Shown here piece by piece: positions 1 to 11,600 of a stretch of 21,634 nt of DNA (positions within the stretch are counted from its first letter, which is position 1; every line of letters starts with the position of its first letter). The stretch is from the NCBI GenBank assembly GCA_019649035.1, contig BMAT01013017.1, positions 106,263-127,896 of the forward strand, in the 5' to 3' direction. The notes below the pieces were generated by a model. It saw nothing but the letters and a program-made list of their open reading frames with translations, made no database searches and was not told where the DNA came from. The translations under genes were made by a program, and so were the position numbers. The DNA is from Elysia marginata. Lineage: Eukaryota > Mollusca > Gastropoda > Plakobranchidae.

Positions 1-469
1 ACGAAAGGAAGTAAAAGAGATAGATTAGGAGAGGTTAGAGAGTGATAAAGCCATAACTGAGATAGCATGTACAGTACATTTTTTGTAGACTTTATCTCTG
101 CACATCACGTCCTCTCTCTCTCTCCTTAACTCTTTCTCTATCTCCCTATCTCTCTCTCGTCTTTCCCTCCTTAAATTGAACGATACGAATGCCTCTTTTA
201 TAATTATTGTGACTCATCTTTTAATGGTGAAAAAGTGCTGAAATGTAAAGACCTATAAAATTCCACAATATTGTTGGCCTATCTTTATTACTTATAACAC
301 TTGATGTATAAACACAATAGGGCAACATTGATATCGTTGTAAAGCTACATACAGGAAAAATTTCACACAAATAAGGAGGGAAAAACTAGTGCGGGGCCCG
401 TCCTTACATAATTTAGTAAGCTAACTACATTATCAACTCGGCCTGAAATAAGTATGTGCGTGTGAGGAG
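1..469. other. Intergenic, no gene seen
   Basis: AT-rich DNA with a CT-rich low-complexity tract at about 111-166. No open frame, exon or repeat boundary was supported. Confidence 0.6.
111..166 (+). repeat. CT-rich low-complexity tract
   Basis: Interrupted (CT)n with CCCT and TTTC interruptions. Confidence 0.85.
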
Positions 470-720
470 GAAGCTTGCGCTAGCCCTACAATCTAAATGG
501 CGGCGCTGGCTTTAGTTGTCGTTTTTGGGTAGCAGAGCGAAGAGAGGTGCTGCAAAAGATTTTAACAACTCCCCTATTAGTTAACTAGATCCAGAACAGC
601 GGCAGTTCTCCCCTCTCTCGCTTTGTTGGCCGCCCGCGCAGCTCGCATGACGATGAGAGGAGGTAGTCCGCCATCTTGTTGTGGGAAGGCCTGCGGTCAA
701 CTCCCCTGCCTAGGCCTAGA
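470..720. promoter_or_regulatory. CpG-containing, promoter-like island with YY1-like motifs
   Basis: Clearly richer in GC and CpG than its surroundings. CCGCCATCTTG (668-678) matches the YY1 consensus on the minus strand, and AAATGGCGGC (495-504) is a weaker copy on the plus strand. Both also place an ATGGCGG in a start-like context: minus-strand frame of 29 codons from 678 and plus-strand frame of 11 codons from 497. Neither leads to a convincing donor, so I call it a possible promoter or first exon of an unseen gene. Confidence 0.35.
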
Positions 721-1444
721 GGCCCAGCATTACTTTACTACATGAAGTAGTATTAAATTAACCAGTGCGCCTCCCTCAAACAGCAAAACTTAATCTTTCA
801 GGCTATTTCATTATTGTTTTTGCGATAAATTTATGTAATGGTTCAGTAGTATCTGGGCAGGGTCTTATTTTTTTTTCTTTAGTAGGATGAAAAAGGAATA
901 CTCAATAAATCATATTCGATGCATAAAATAAGCATAATTATGCGGCATACCGTAGACGCAAGAACAATAAAGAAAGGCAAATCGATGTTAGAAAATTAGC
1001 TACAAGACTAGGCCCTTATGATGTGAAAAATCGCGCGCAGGTTATTTGAAAATATCTTTAATTTTTTAAAAAGTATGCCTAGAAATAGATTTCCTCTTAA
1101 AATACCTAGACTTTTTTTTATCTATTTAGGCTTGCGTTAATAAATGGAAAAAAAAACAATTGATAGACCTTTAATACTAAAACACCCGCAAACTGTAGGC
1201 CTAGATGTAATAATATCCAAGTTCCCATTCTCTGTCCCTATAACAATCCTGGCGCTTCACAACAACATTTCATGTCAACTAACACCCCCTATAGATTACT
1301 ATACCTTTACATCAAATGCTAATATCTATTACAGATCAGTCCAAATCATGCAAAATACCAAATTAATTTTTTTAATTAATTTCTAGATCTAGCTCTCCTG
1401 GAATCCGATAGTATAGAAATTGCCTCTAATTCTGTAGAGGGCCT

Positions 1445-1493
1445 ATAGATCTAGATTTAGCTCTACATGATCTAGATCTAGATATCTAGATTA
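1445..1493. repeat. Cluster of TAGATC/CTAGAT motifs
   Basis: Self-complementary CTAGATCTAG units follow one another with short interruptions. Similar motifs recur across the window. Confidence 0.7.
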
Positions 1494-1728
1494 AGGATAA
1501 TGCTTATTAGATTTATGAAAATAGCAATTTATTCCAATATATCTAGTGGAAGAGTCTAAAGTGGTGAATTTAATCATTGATAAAGAGATCAACTATAGTG
1601 TTAGACAAGAGGGCGTTTACAACCCCAACCCACACCAATATGGCGCCGCGAGATTCCATTGGTCACGGGTATTTGCGTCTGTGTCGGGGCATTGGGTGCT
1701 GCACTCTCCTGTTTCTTTCTTCCTCCAA

Positions 1729-1747
1729 GACTAAAAGTCTTTTAGTC
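1729..1747. repeat. Perfect 9-bp palindrome with a 1-nt loop
   Basis: GACTAAAAG, T, CTTTTAGTC. No transcript end was recognised here, so its role is unknown. Confidence 0.8.
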
Positions 1748-2042
1748 ATGCATACGTATATCACTTGACTGTGATATCCTAAATTGTTGTGTTTCGCATT
1801 TTATTGATCTTTGTTTGATTTTAGTTTCCTTCGAATACATTTTATATGCCTTTTTAAAACATAGTTTTATGGACTCTTGTATTTTTAACAACCTGAAAGC
1901 GTTCTGAGCCTGAGCTTTTTGGGGTAGAGCACTATTGAAATGAAGTGCAGTATCTCCCATAATTATAGTTCTCACTGCACATACTGCATTTTGATTGTCA
2001 GGGGTAGGAATTCAAAGGCGTTTTCCTAAATAGCTTGAAACC

Positions 2043-2091
2043 TATAAGTAGGTGAGACACCATATAAATCTATAAGTAGGTGAGACACCAT
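2043..2091 (+). repeat. Two-copy tandem repeat, 28-bp period
   Basis: The 21-bp core beginning TATAAGTAGGTGAGACACCA occurs exactly at 2043-2063 and 2071-2091, separated by a 7-bp AT-rich spacer. Confidence 0.95.
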
Positions 2092-2529
2092 TCCCATTGG
2101 TAGGGACTCAAATACACAGTGCATCAGTGAAATTGGATAGGTTTTTAAACGACAAAACAACTTCACTAATGATATTTAGCTTTATCCGTATTATTTCGGC
2201 TGTTCCAGTTTCTTTTCTTAAATTGATTTTTTTTGCCACGATCGACACAATATTTTATAAAGACAGTTAAAACCTAGTCAATGAAGTTAACATTCTGGCG
2301 TGGGTCTTCACACCTTCACTAAAGATGGTAAGATGAAAATTGGTATTTTATTTAAATACTGGATAATTTAATAATGTTTCCATCAGAGCTTACATCATTG
2401 GCGTGTTTTTTAAAGCTTTAAAATGATAACAACATGATCACACCATGAAACCCACGACGAAAACAGCACTAAAACGAAAACAATAGGGGGGCGTAAGTAA
2501 AAAAATAAAAGATTGATTAGAAACTTCAC

Positions 2530-2675
2530 AAGCCCGCTAAGATGATGCAAACTCTTTATTCCCTTGAGAGACTATCGAATGGCCGCCGTGTATTTCTTAT
2601 ATTGTCTGTATTCTTCTTGAATTGATCTATCTTGGCCTGCCCAGGTGAGATCGAGTGATGTCCAATTCCGGCCGG
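2530..2675 (-). other. 3' UTR of the precursor gene
   Basis: About 140 nt run from the TAA to a likely cleavage site some 15-25 nt beyond the AATAAA. The end point is approximate. The UTR is less AT-rich near the stop and includes a dinucleotide-free TTGGCCTGCCCAG stretch that resembles a plus-strand donor only by chance. Confidence 0.6.
2555..2560 (-). terminator. AATAAA polyadenylation signal
   Basis: The plus strand reads TTTATT, so the minus strand carries AATAAA, 116 nt after the stop of exon 10. This is the usual position for the 3' end of a short-UTR mRNA. Confidence 0.7.
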
Positions 2676-2764
2676 TTAGCGGCGCCAGGCGTAAGACACT
2701 GTGGCTCCAACGGAAGAACCCCCGTCGGAATCTCTGTTTACGCTGGCTGATGCCTCCCATTCAC
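2676..2764 (-). CDS. Exon 10: second NRDxxGGxSVGA repeat and stop codon
   Basis: Acceptor cgacttgtgactggtcag|GTGAAT in phase 1. It encodes residues 253-281, starting GEWEASASV, passing through NRDSDGGSSVGATVSYAW and ending Arg-Arg, then TAA. Alternating small and hydrophobic residues suggest beta strands around a Gly-Gly turn. It lies directly after the RSKR site, so cleavage there would free this whole peptide. A longer overlapping minus-strand frame and a plus-strand frame in this GC-rich stretch are shadows. Confidence 0.8.
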
Positions 2765-3133
2765 CTGACCAGTCACAAGTCGCAGAGCATGAAGCGTATG
2801 GTAAAAAGTAGTTTTATAGTAATATTCAGTAGTGTTAGAATGCCTAAGTCTGTCGAATCTTAACTTAAAAAGCATGAAAATCATTGTTATAACCCCACAA
2901 CTGCATAAATTCCACTAGCTGCACATCGAAGTTAGACTTTAGACAAAAGACAATACAAATAGCTGTTTTATATTATTGCTACTCCTGCTAATACTACTAA
3001 TACTAATACCACCACCATCACAACTATTACTACTACTACTATTACTACAACTACTACTTTATTAATACCACTATTATTACTACTACTCCGACGACGACGG
3101 CGACTATTATCATTATTACTATCATCATCATCA

Positions 3134-3196
<63 letters not shown>

Positions 3197-3576
3197 GTTT
3201 AATTATTATAATTATTATCATTACCGCGGTACCGTTATTATCATTTGTTCTTAAATCCTAGCAGTTTTGAGTTTTAATGCTCCGTGGCTGGCAGCTCTGC
3301 CTATTTTATAAATAGTTGCTTTGAATTTTTAGTAGAATTGACGAGAGGAAGTCAAAAAGAGAAAGAGATAATGGGAGGGAAAGATAGCAAGAGATTGTAA
3401 CAGCAAATAAACTTCAAAAGAGAACAGTGAGTGGCAAAAAGGTAGAAACCAGATGAATAATAAGGGTCTTGTGCAAATGAGTGGACATATTAAGAGATAG
3501 ATAAATATAAGTTTGTTAGATTTATTTGAATTTATAACAGCTATAGACTGGTATCTAAAGATAAGTAATTAGGCAC

Positions 3577-3639
<63 letters not shown>

Positions 3640-6600
3640 AAAATGTGGTCTTTAAGATCGAATCAAATTGTACTGTACTCACATGAACATCTTACCTCTC
3701 TTAGAGCGTGTGATAGATCTTTTGCGTCTCTGCGAAGAAAAATGAAATAAAAAGCAACCATACTTAATGCAAGGTCTGGTAAGCAAAATACAGCAATTGC
3801 AAGAAACTCCACCTCTACGATAAAACTGAAATTCTTGCAATGCCCTCTTGCGCTTTTTTTTTTTTTTGTTTTCTGGTGCAATCTATTAATAATTGAGGGT
3901 GGACAAAGTTGAAGCCCTCCTAACCAAGTACTTCTACACATCCTAGACACGCCAAAATTCGCATGAAGCCGTAAAAACTGGTGAAGATTTACGTGGGCAT
4001 GTTGGTTTTACGAAATTTTAAGTGTTTTTTTTTTTAGCAAAAAGCGATAAAATGTGCAATTAAATTGATGACAAAGAATGATGCGAAACTGCTTCTGTAC
4101 GTTGCGTCTGCAGAAGCTAAAAAGTAACGGAAGTTCAAGGTCTAATGGAAGGAGAGGTGAACTTTCAGACAGAAAAGGCTTTTTTGTGGGGTGCTTAAAA
4201 ATTGGGAAAATACGCTTATCCATATGAAATCACATTAAAGTGATGTAAGAAGGCATTTAGAATGGTCTACGATCTCTGCAAATAATTATGCTTTTTTGAT
4301 TCATGTGAAAATAGTAGTGCCTATCCAAGTTTTTTCTCCATTTTAAGTCTATTTCGGGATTCAATTGAACGTCGAAATGCGTTCATGACATGAAGCGTTC
4401 GCTGATTAAATTTTTTATATACGATGAAAGATTACAGTGCGAAACGCAAATTCGAACAATGATAGATTTTTCATGCTTTGCGCGTCATCGCTAATGTAAA
4501 ATATTCAGCTGATGCAGTTGGTAAAACAACAGACTTTTTAATTTATTGAAAATATTCACCAATGTTCGTGTTCTAGATTTTGAATAAAGGCTCTAGGCTT
4601 GCTGACAATGACAAACTTAAATGTAGATCTATATCAAGGTTTTTTTTTTTAATCTAGATCTAGGTCTAGGGTTAGTAGGGTCATTTGTGCTTGAAAATCC
4701 TGCTCAAACTGTCAAATATTACTCATTAACATGCCAGCCCCTGGAGTAGCCAACAACGTTGTCTACAAAGAGATCCTCCAACAGTAATTACAGGTGGAGC
4801 TATTAGCCGTGTGAACTACTTGACCTCACACTTACAGCGACAGTATAGGCTACACTTTTAAATTAACTTATGTTTAAATTTTTTTATGTGAGCTATACAT
4901 GTGGTACAAACTTGCATATTAAATGTTTTAACAGATGTAAAGGATTAATTTGATTTTTTTCCAGGTGATACATATGCGAATTCTAAAATACTGATGCGAA
5001 TTGGGTTATAATTTTGCGGATAACAAAGTTTTTCTACATGATACTAATGCGACTATTAAGTGCACGGTCCACTTATCCGTTCGTAGAACGGGCTCTTCAG
5101 CTAGTCATTACAATGTTTCGTTCATATTCTTTCACAACCGAATGAATTTGACCTATATCTCCAAAATGTCACGTGGGTCTTGGGGTCAGCGGGGGTTTCC
5201 ATTCAGTAATCTCTTCCGGATTCCCGCCATTCCATGTTTAGTTTTATGATACGCGAGTGCCGATAGGTCTAGAAAAGTAGCAGCATTTCATTGGTTGGTA
5301 TAAATAGTAATGGCGGATTTCATTTGGGGTGCTGCTTGGGTTAGATACCATGTCAATAATGTCACTTAAATTTCCTTGCCTCTTGGGGCTTGGCTGAAGA
5401 TTTTTTATTCGGGCTCGATACATATCTAGATCTAGTCTTTTTGCATGTAAAAGAAATACTTAAATTAATTATACCTTTCACGGCTATAAAGCACATTGGA
5501 AGTAATTATTTTGGGATGAAAAATTTGAGTGACAACGTTTCTGTCATTCTGTTCTAGATCTAGATCTAACGAAATATGTACGAAAGCCAGTCAACACCGA
5601 TACACCCAGTCCCACTCCTAAGAAGGGAGAAGGGATTTTGGCCTAGAAAGTATCAAGAAAAGTGGGGATTTCATAAAATGCTATGAAAAGCTAACCAATG
5701 TTTTAGTCCAAGGATGTAAACTTGGTGTCTTTTTTTTTAATCATATAGATCTAGTCTAACTAAGGCTGTTAAAAGTGGCCCTAAACAACATCCCAAACAG
5801 TACCCTAAATAAAATCCGCCACAAGGATAGTCACGTGACTATTTCCGGGTAGTAATAGGTCAGATTCATTGACCGTCTATCGTTTTGACCCTAGGTACAA
5901 TGACATTGATCACTCTAGAGCCTCAATAATCCCCTCTTATTTTAACAACTAGCATATTGACATTACTTTCTACACAAGCCCCAAGTTTTGAGTAAGCGAG
6001 GCAGTGTGAGAAGTGCACCTACCCCGCCCCATTTGTGAGAGATTTTAGCACCGACGCTATGCCCGCCAGATGGATCTCTGTTCCAGTGACCTGCAAAGAG
6101 TGAAGACACAGAGGAAAGCAATAATTGAAGTATCAACAGAAGACTTTGCAGGAGGGTGCATGATAATTTGTCACTAGTTTAAAGGCGTAATACAGACATA
6201 GAAAAGCTATAATAGAGGTATAGAGGTTATAGGAATGTGTAGAATAATTTGTCACCCGATTAAAGGCTCTGAATAACTATTTTACATCTTGCCCTCACTT
6301 GAATGGTTTTTTTTTGCTGTCAAACTGGTAAAGCCACCATATGACTGTCAACTTGCAGCGGTGCTATTTAGACAAGACTAGCTAAACTAAAAAACAAGGC
6401 ATAGATCGAACTTCGTTGGGATGATCGTTGCATCGATCACGGCAATTGTTAAAGCATTTGACCAACAACTTCTTGGATGAGCTAGTTTGAAAACTTTTAA
6501 TTTACAAGTGCAGTATATTGATACTTCTAGCTTTTATCTCTTACAAGATCAGCACAGTATTAGAGGAAGCTAATACTAAATAGTGATTTTCTACCATTCT

Positions 6601-8595
6601 TCAGTTTATGCTGTTGGGTTTTTTTTTGTGAATATTCTATAACAATTGCGTTTAGAATAACAACAAATGCAAGGCCTCCTTTGTATAATATGGTGCCTTT
6701 TTAGAAGTTTTAAATCTTCCAAGAGTCATGAAAATTTTTAAAGTTTTGAATTGTATCAGACCACATTATATGAATAGGATAAAAGAAGTCGTATCAGTCG
6801 CCAACGTCTTTTATGTGTGTGGCTCACCTTCAAATTTCAATCTCTTGTTCACGTCTTTCTCTTCTTTGTTTTCTTCAATATTGAAAGCAATGATTCCAAC
6901 TGGAAATAATGGAAATCAGAGACAAGAAATAACAAAACTATACAAACCTTATTCTGGTGTTATTTCAAGATAAGCTTTCGGCAAACAGTTTTGAGAATAA
7001 TACTAATTCAAACACTACGTCCAACTTAATGGGTGTAAAGATTCAAAAAACTTTTTTCATAGAAGAACTACCAATTAAAAATCTGAGCATATGATAGGTA
7101 TTTAAAAAGTTAGAAAATAAACACCAAAAGTTTTAGATAGATCTAGTTTCTTTTCCTTTGTTCGCTCTTGTTGGCTTTTGTTCTACCCCGCTCGACAAGT
7201 AATTTGATAATGGCTTTAAAAAAGGTATACATGTTTGAATCGAAGTCAAACTGAGTACGCCCGGACTTTCTCTCGGCATTAGAGACCTTTAGCACACGCA
7301 CCGTGTCTCACTACGCGTACGTGAAAATCGGGAATGCAGATTGAGGAAACTATAAAAATAATGAAACCAGTTTCTAAAAATAGACCCACAGACGTTCGCG
7401 TCATACTCACGCGTTGCTGCTTAAAGTCTGTAATGACAATAAAAAAGGGTCACATTGTGACAGAGGAAATACTACCGTTTCGTTTGTGCTACCACCGCTT
7501 CACACTTTGCTTATTTTTTCGGCTGCCGTGCTGGAGACAGGCCGGGTAAAGTTTAAATTTTCTCTAGTGTTCTCACACTAGATCCACTTTCTAGGCAAAG
7601 AGTGTTTTATCAGGAAAAAAATAAAACAGCAACAAAGACAACGAGCATTTTATTTTTCTGCCCCAAAGTTGAACGCTTATTAACGTTAATACCTGGTGAA
7701 AAATTATAATTTCTCAAGAAAAAAAAGGCTAGTACGCAACACGTGTTCTACACATCAACTGACCATGTAGTGGCTTGCTCTTGTTCGGTAATTATATTGT
7801 TACAGTCAGCCCTTTAAGAGATCTCAGGATCCTATAATCAAAGACAGTTGAATAGCGGGCTCTCCAAACTCTCTGCTATAATCCGGGGGACCAATATGTG
7901 TAAGTTGTTGGTTTACACGCTGTGAACATAGTGTCTCTCTCCTTTTAGCACATACAACTGTGTCTTTACTTCTAATAATTTGCCTCTCGATTTCTTATTT
8001 CCCTCGTCCAGTTTTGCATTAGGCACCGTTACTAATGCATACTATGTTATATGGTATCAGCAGTATATTTATTGTTCTTACAAACGGTATCTCTGACGCT
8101 TTTTACCCCTCCTCTACTACATTAATTTAAAAGAATAAGATTTTTCCTTTTACGGTACAAGGGTTGTTTTTTTTTTACAAAAAACAGACTTGTTTTTTTT
8201 TAGGTTACAAAATTTGCTCTTGAAATCTCATTACTACAACAGCGGTTGACTTTGGTATTAACTCACTGTTATTGAAAATGTGGTAAAAAATTATTTCCTT
8301 TCTTAGGAAACGGCAGCTAATATTAATTGTTTTCGCATAATGTAATAATCATGTTGATACATATTATTCGACACGATTGTGTCCCCAACCGCAAAAACCG
8401 ACATGGTATTTGAACAAACAATTGATTTAGAAAATTAAGATAATTTAAAAGTAGAATTAGGTAATATACATGATTTAGATACTTGGGGCACACATAAAAA
8501 AATAATTTTAAAATTAGTACCAACGTTTGATAAGTCTGGAAAGAGTAAACAATTTGAGAAAAAGAGGATGGATAACGACAACAGTGGTGATGATT

Positions 8596-8639
<44 letters not shown>

Positions 8640-11600
8640 ACATACTTTCGATAGAGATGATGATGACATTGACAAAAAGTATGATGATAGTGGTCGTAAA
8701 TATCCGACTGTTAATGGTGATGACAAAAACCTAGATCATAATGATGATATTGCTGTTGATGGTTATGATTATACGATGATGATTTTGAAGATAAAGATAG
8801 TGTCGATGCTGATCATGCGTAGGCCTACTGTGACTGCCCTACTCACCTGTGTCGGCCAGGATGTTTTGCATAGCCTTGGCAGTCATGCTGATAGCGGCCA
8901 CTGTGACTTGGGATGAATCACCTGCGGCCGAGAGAGAAATGTAAGATGTATGCCATTGACTAGGCTAATTGGCTAATTGTTGCAGCAAAGGCTCAGTTTA
9001 AGCTTGCTAAAAAAGGCTGGTTTCCTACTCTAAATGAATTTTAATGTAGAGTTAGATATCTTCTTTCAATACGTCTACTCTAATTCGAAACCTGATCTGA
9101 TATATATAGAATTTGTCTCAATGAAAAAAATTATTTAGTCTCCCCTAGACGTAACAAAAATCAAAATCTAGATCCGTTCTGGATTAAAGCTAATTATTAT
9201 TTCAGTCAATATAGAGGCAAGCCGCAAGCTGAATTAGCTCAGTCCAGATTTATTGAGATTTAATTGTTTCTAAGAATAATGAATATTTTACCACAGTCAG
9301 TGTCAAAACAGTCAAATCAAATGCCTATAGCAGCAAAACATTTCAATTTTAAAAAGCCCGATTGCTGCTACAATTAGAGAGACTTGTCAGCGCTTCTCCA
9401 CCTAATCAATGAGGAAAATTAAGGTTCGACGTGTTAAGATGGTGATTATCACGCCTATCAATCTCCCGCTTCGCATTTTGGAGACTAAATCACACAAGTG
9501 GCAACTATTGAGCAGAGAAAAACAGAAAGATAGATAGACAGAAAGAGAGAGAAAGAAAGAAAGAAAAGGAGAGAGAAAGAAATAAAGAAAGAGAGAGATG
9601 TACCTTTAAAAGTGTAGAGAATTGGAATTGAACACAACTATAAAACTATAGTGACAGTTACTGCTGTAAATACTGAAACTTATTGGTCAGTGCGGTTTGA
9701 AAGCTGGAAGGAAAATAGATCCTGCTAAAATGTGTGCATAAAATTGTATAAGCACATAATTTAAAAAGTCATTACAAAAACGAAAAACCTAGAGTGGGTA
9801 GAATAAAGCACTGAAATGATTGATATAAAAATGAACAATAAAAACTTGTTGTTTTTGTTTTTACCTTCCTGTTCCTGGGTTTTTTTGTTGAGACTGTTGA
9901 TCAGACACAAAGCGGCATCCATCTTGCTGGCCTCGTATGTCAGGGGATCTGATAGAGAAAATCAAATAGAATGTTTTACTTTTTTTCTTTAATGTTAATC
10001 ATGCATAACATTCTAAAAAATATGCTATTAATAGTTTCGCCCATTATAACGGATTTTAAGACCCTTTTTATTTTTTATTTCGCCCGTGTAAAATAACCTA
10101 TCGGCCTATACATAATTATTATTACACATTTTAAAAATATTAAAAGGCTCCTTTGCCCAAAAAAATTTCTTTGATTGAGCTAGAAGAACACTGTAAAATT
10201 TAGTATGGGTAGGTATGTAGCAATAAGGATTTCAATGTTGCTACAATAGAAGAATCATAGTCTCTGTCATGTAAGATTCTGCTCAGGTACTTTGGTTCGT
10301 TTTCATGTGATATGTTACTCAATTATAGGAGGTGGGGGTGAGGCACCCTATAAGGGCCCAGCATGTGATGCAGCCAGGATAAATCCTGCACAAGTCGCTT
10401 GGAGTAGTTTCTAGAAAGCTTCAAAACCGCTCTCTATTAATTTCAAGCAACTTCTCTGAGCAACACCAATTTAGAACTTGATTAAAGTTTTTAGAAAAGT
10501 TTCCTAACATCCAGCTTTGGGACGAAAAACTCTTTGTTCGAACCTTGACATGGCAGGCTGAAGTTTAGCCTAAGAAAAACTATAAGAAAATCTTTTTTAT
10601 AGAAAAAACACTTCACTTCACTGAGATATTTAATTATAACTACCAGTCTAAGAAGCTAAAGCTAGAGAGTTGTTTAGTGCTCATTGCGTGAGTTCAAAAG
10701 ATTTATTTATTTGTAATGATGTATAGAGCATCTTATAATGCTAATTCTGTCGACTACCTGAGAGTACATACGCTATATTACCCTGGCTGCCTCACCAACG
10801 TTTAAAAAATGTTTGTAAGAGACATTAGTCTTTAATTAGGTTTTACGTATAGCTCAACTAGCAGCAAAAAAATCTAAGGATTGTCTGAATGTATTTAAAT
10901 TTTTTGTCATCTCAGCGATTGATTCATCTGCTTCCTTTCATCAAAACTTGTCACAGCAAAAATATGCGTATATACAACAGTGCTCAATGAAGTTTTAATG
11001 GTTAATCTAAAGACTCACCGTCAAACAGCGAAGAGACAGCAACAGCTCCACTGAAGGAGGCAGCAGCGTCGTCAATCACTTTCTCAACTTCTTCGGCGTC
11101 CACTGGCGAAGGGGTAAAACAACAAGACAACGAGATTAAATTAACTTTTAACGAAAGCGTTGCAGTGGTCAAGATTTTAAGTTTGTTTTAACCGTTTTGA
11201 AAGTGAGTTTTCTTTTTTTACAACCCAAAAAAGGATTGAGCGTTCTCTCATTTCAATTTCTTTAAAAACAAACAATATGACAAACCAATGCATTTAATTA
11301 CACAAACACTCAGTGCAATATTCACTTAGCTTTCTTTAGTTTAAAACGAAGTTTTTGCTTATAGACTGTGTTGGTTTGTAACCTTTGCGGTCACTATTTT
11401 AGCAAGCTTATTGATTGCTAACGGAAAAAAGTTGGTTGTAAATGGCTTGTGAGCAGAGCTATTTTCATTTAAGAAAGCAGCTATTACAAGTACTATAAAT
11501 TACCTCATGATCCCTAGATTTTTAACCAAAAGAAAATTTTAACATCCTACCCGAAAACCTAGATTATCTCATGAAAATCTTAATGTTCAGAAGGTATGAA

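Larger units (their letters stand above)
721..2529. other. Intergenic, no clear gene
   Basis: AT-rich sequence beyond the 3' end of the minus-strand gene. It contains TAGATC clusters at about 1383-1395 and 1445-1493, a CpG-richer patch at 1640-1710, a palindrome at 1729-1747 and a tandem repeat at 2043-2091. Small frames at 1144-1386 and 1546-1975 have no support as genes. Confidence 0.55.
2765..3695 (-). other. Intron 9
   Basis: Phase-1 intron of 931 bp containing two long microsatellites, (CAT)n(TTA)n and (AG)n. The (AG)n tract lies only about 55 bp downstream of the micro-exon 9 donor. Confidence 0.65.

Noticed and set aside
2572..2863. Overlapping plus and minus ORFs of 62-72 codons
   Set aside because: They are shadows of exon 10 and its 3' UTR; the exon 10 frame matches the repeat in exon 8 and ends before an AATAAA.
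3663..3950. 95-codon minus-strand ORF
   Set aside because: It only overlaps micro-exon 9 in another frame and runs through that exon's pyrimidine tract; the splice-bounded 34-nt exon explains the conserved-looking part better.
4719..4762. Minus-strand terminal-exon candidate in intron 8 reading DNVVGYSRGWHVNE
   Set aside because: Moderate acceptor and a short frame, no poly(A) signal nearby and no real similarity to the repeat motif.
5001..5249. 82-codon plus-strand ORF, with a strong acceptor-like site just upstream (4951-4964)
   Set aside because: The frames entered from that acceptor stop within about 15 codons, and the ORF itself has no recognisable domain or donor.
5284..5368. TATAAATAG next to an ATGGCGG frame (19 codons) as a plus-strand gene start
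   Set aside because: The ATG lies too close to the TATA box to be in a transcript started from it, and the segment is one arm of an inverted repeat.
7255..7430. Two minus-strand mini-exon candidates in intron 6
   Set aside because: Splice sites are passable but the phases break the frame on joining exons 6 and 7, which fit each other without them.
7800..7898. TACAGTCAGCCC start and a later CTATAATCCGGGGG, recalling pogo/Tigger-type transposon ends
   Set aside because: No matching inverted end or flanking TA duplication was found in the window.
8323..8916. ORFs with poly-His, poly-Ile and poly-Met runs on both strands
   Set aside because: These are translations of the GAT microsatellite in different frames.
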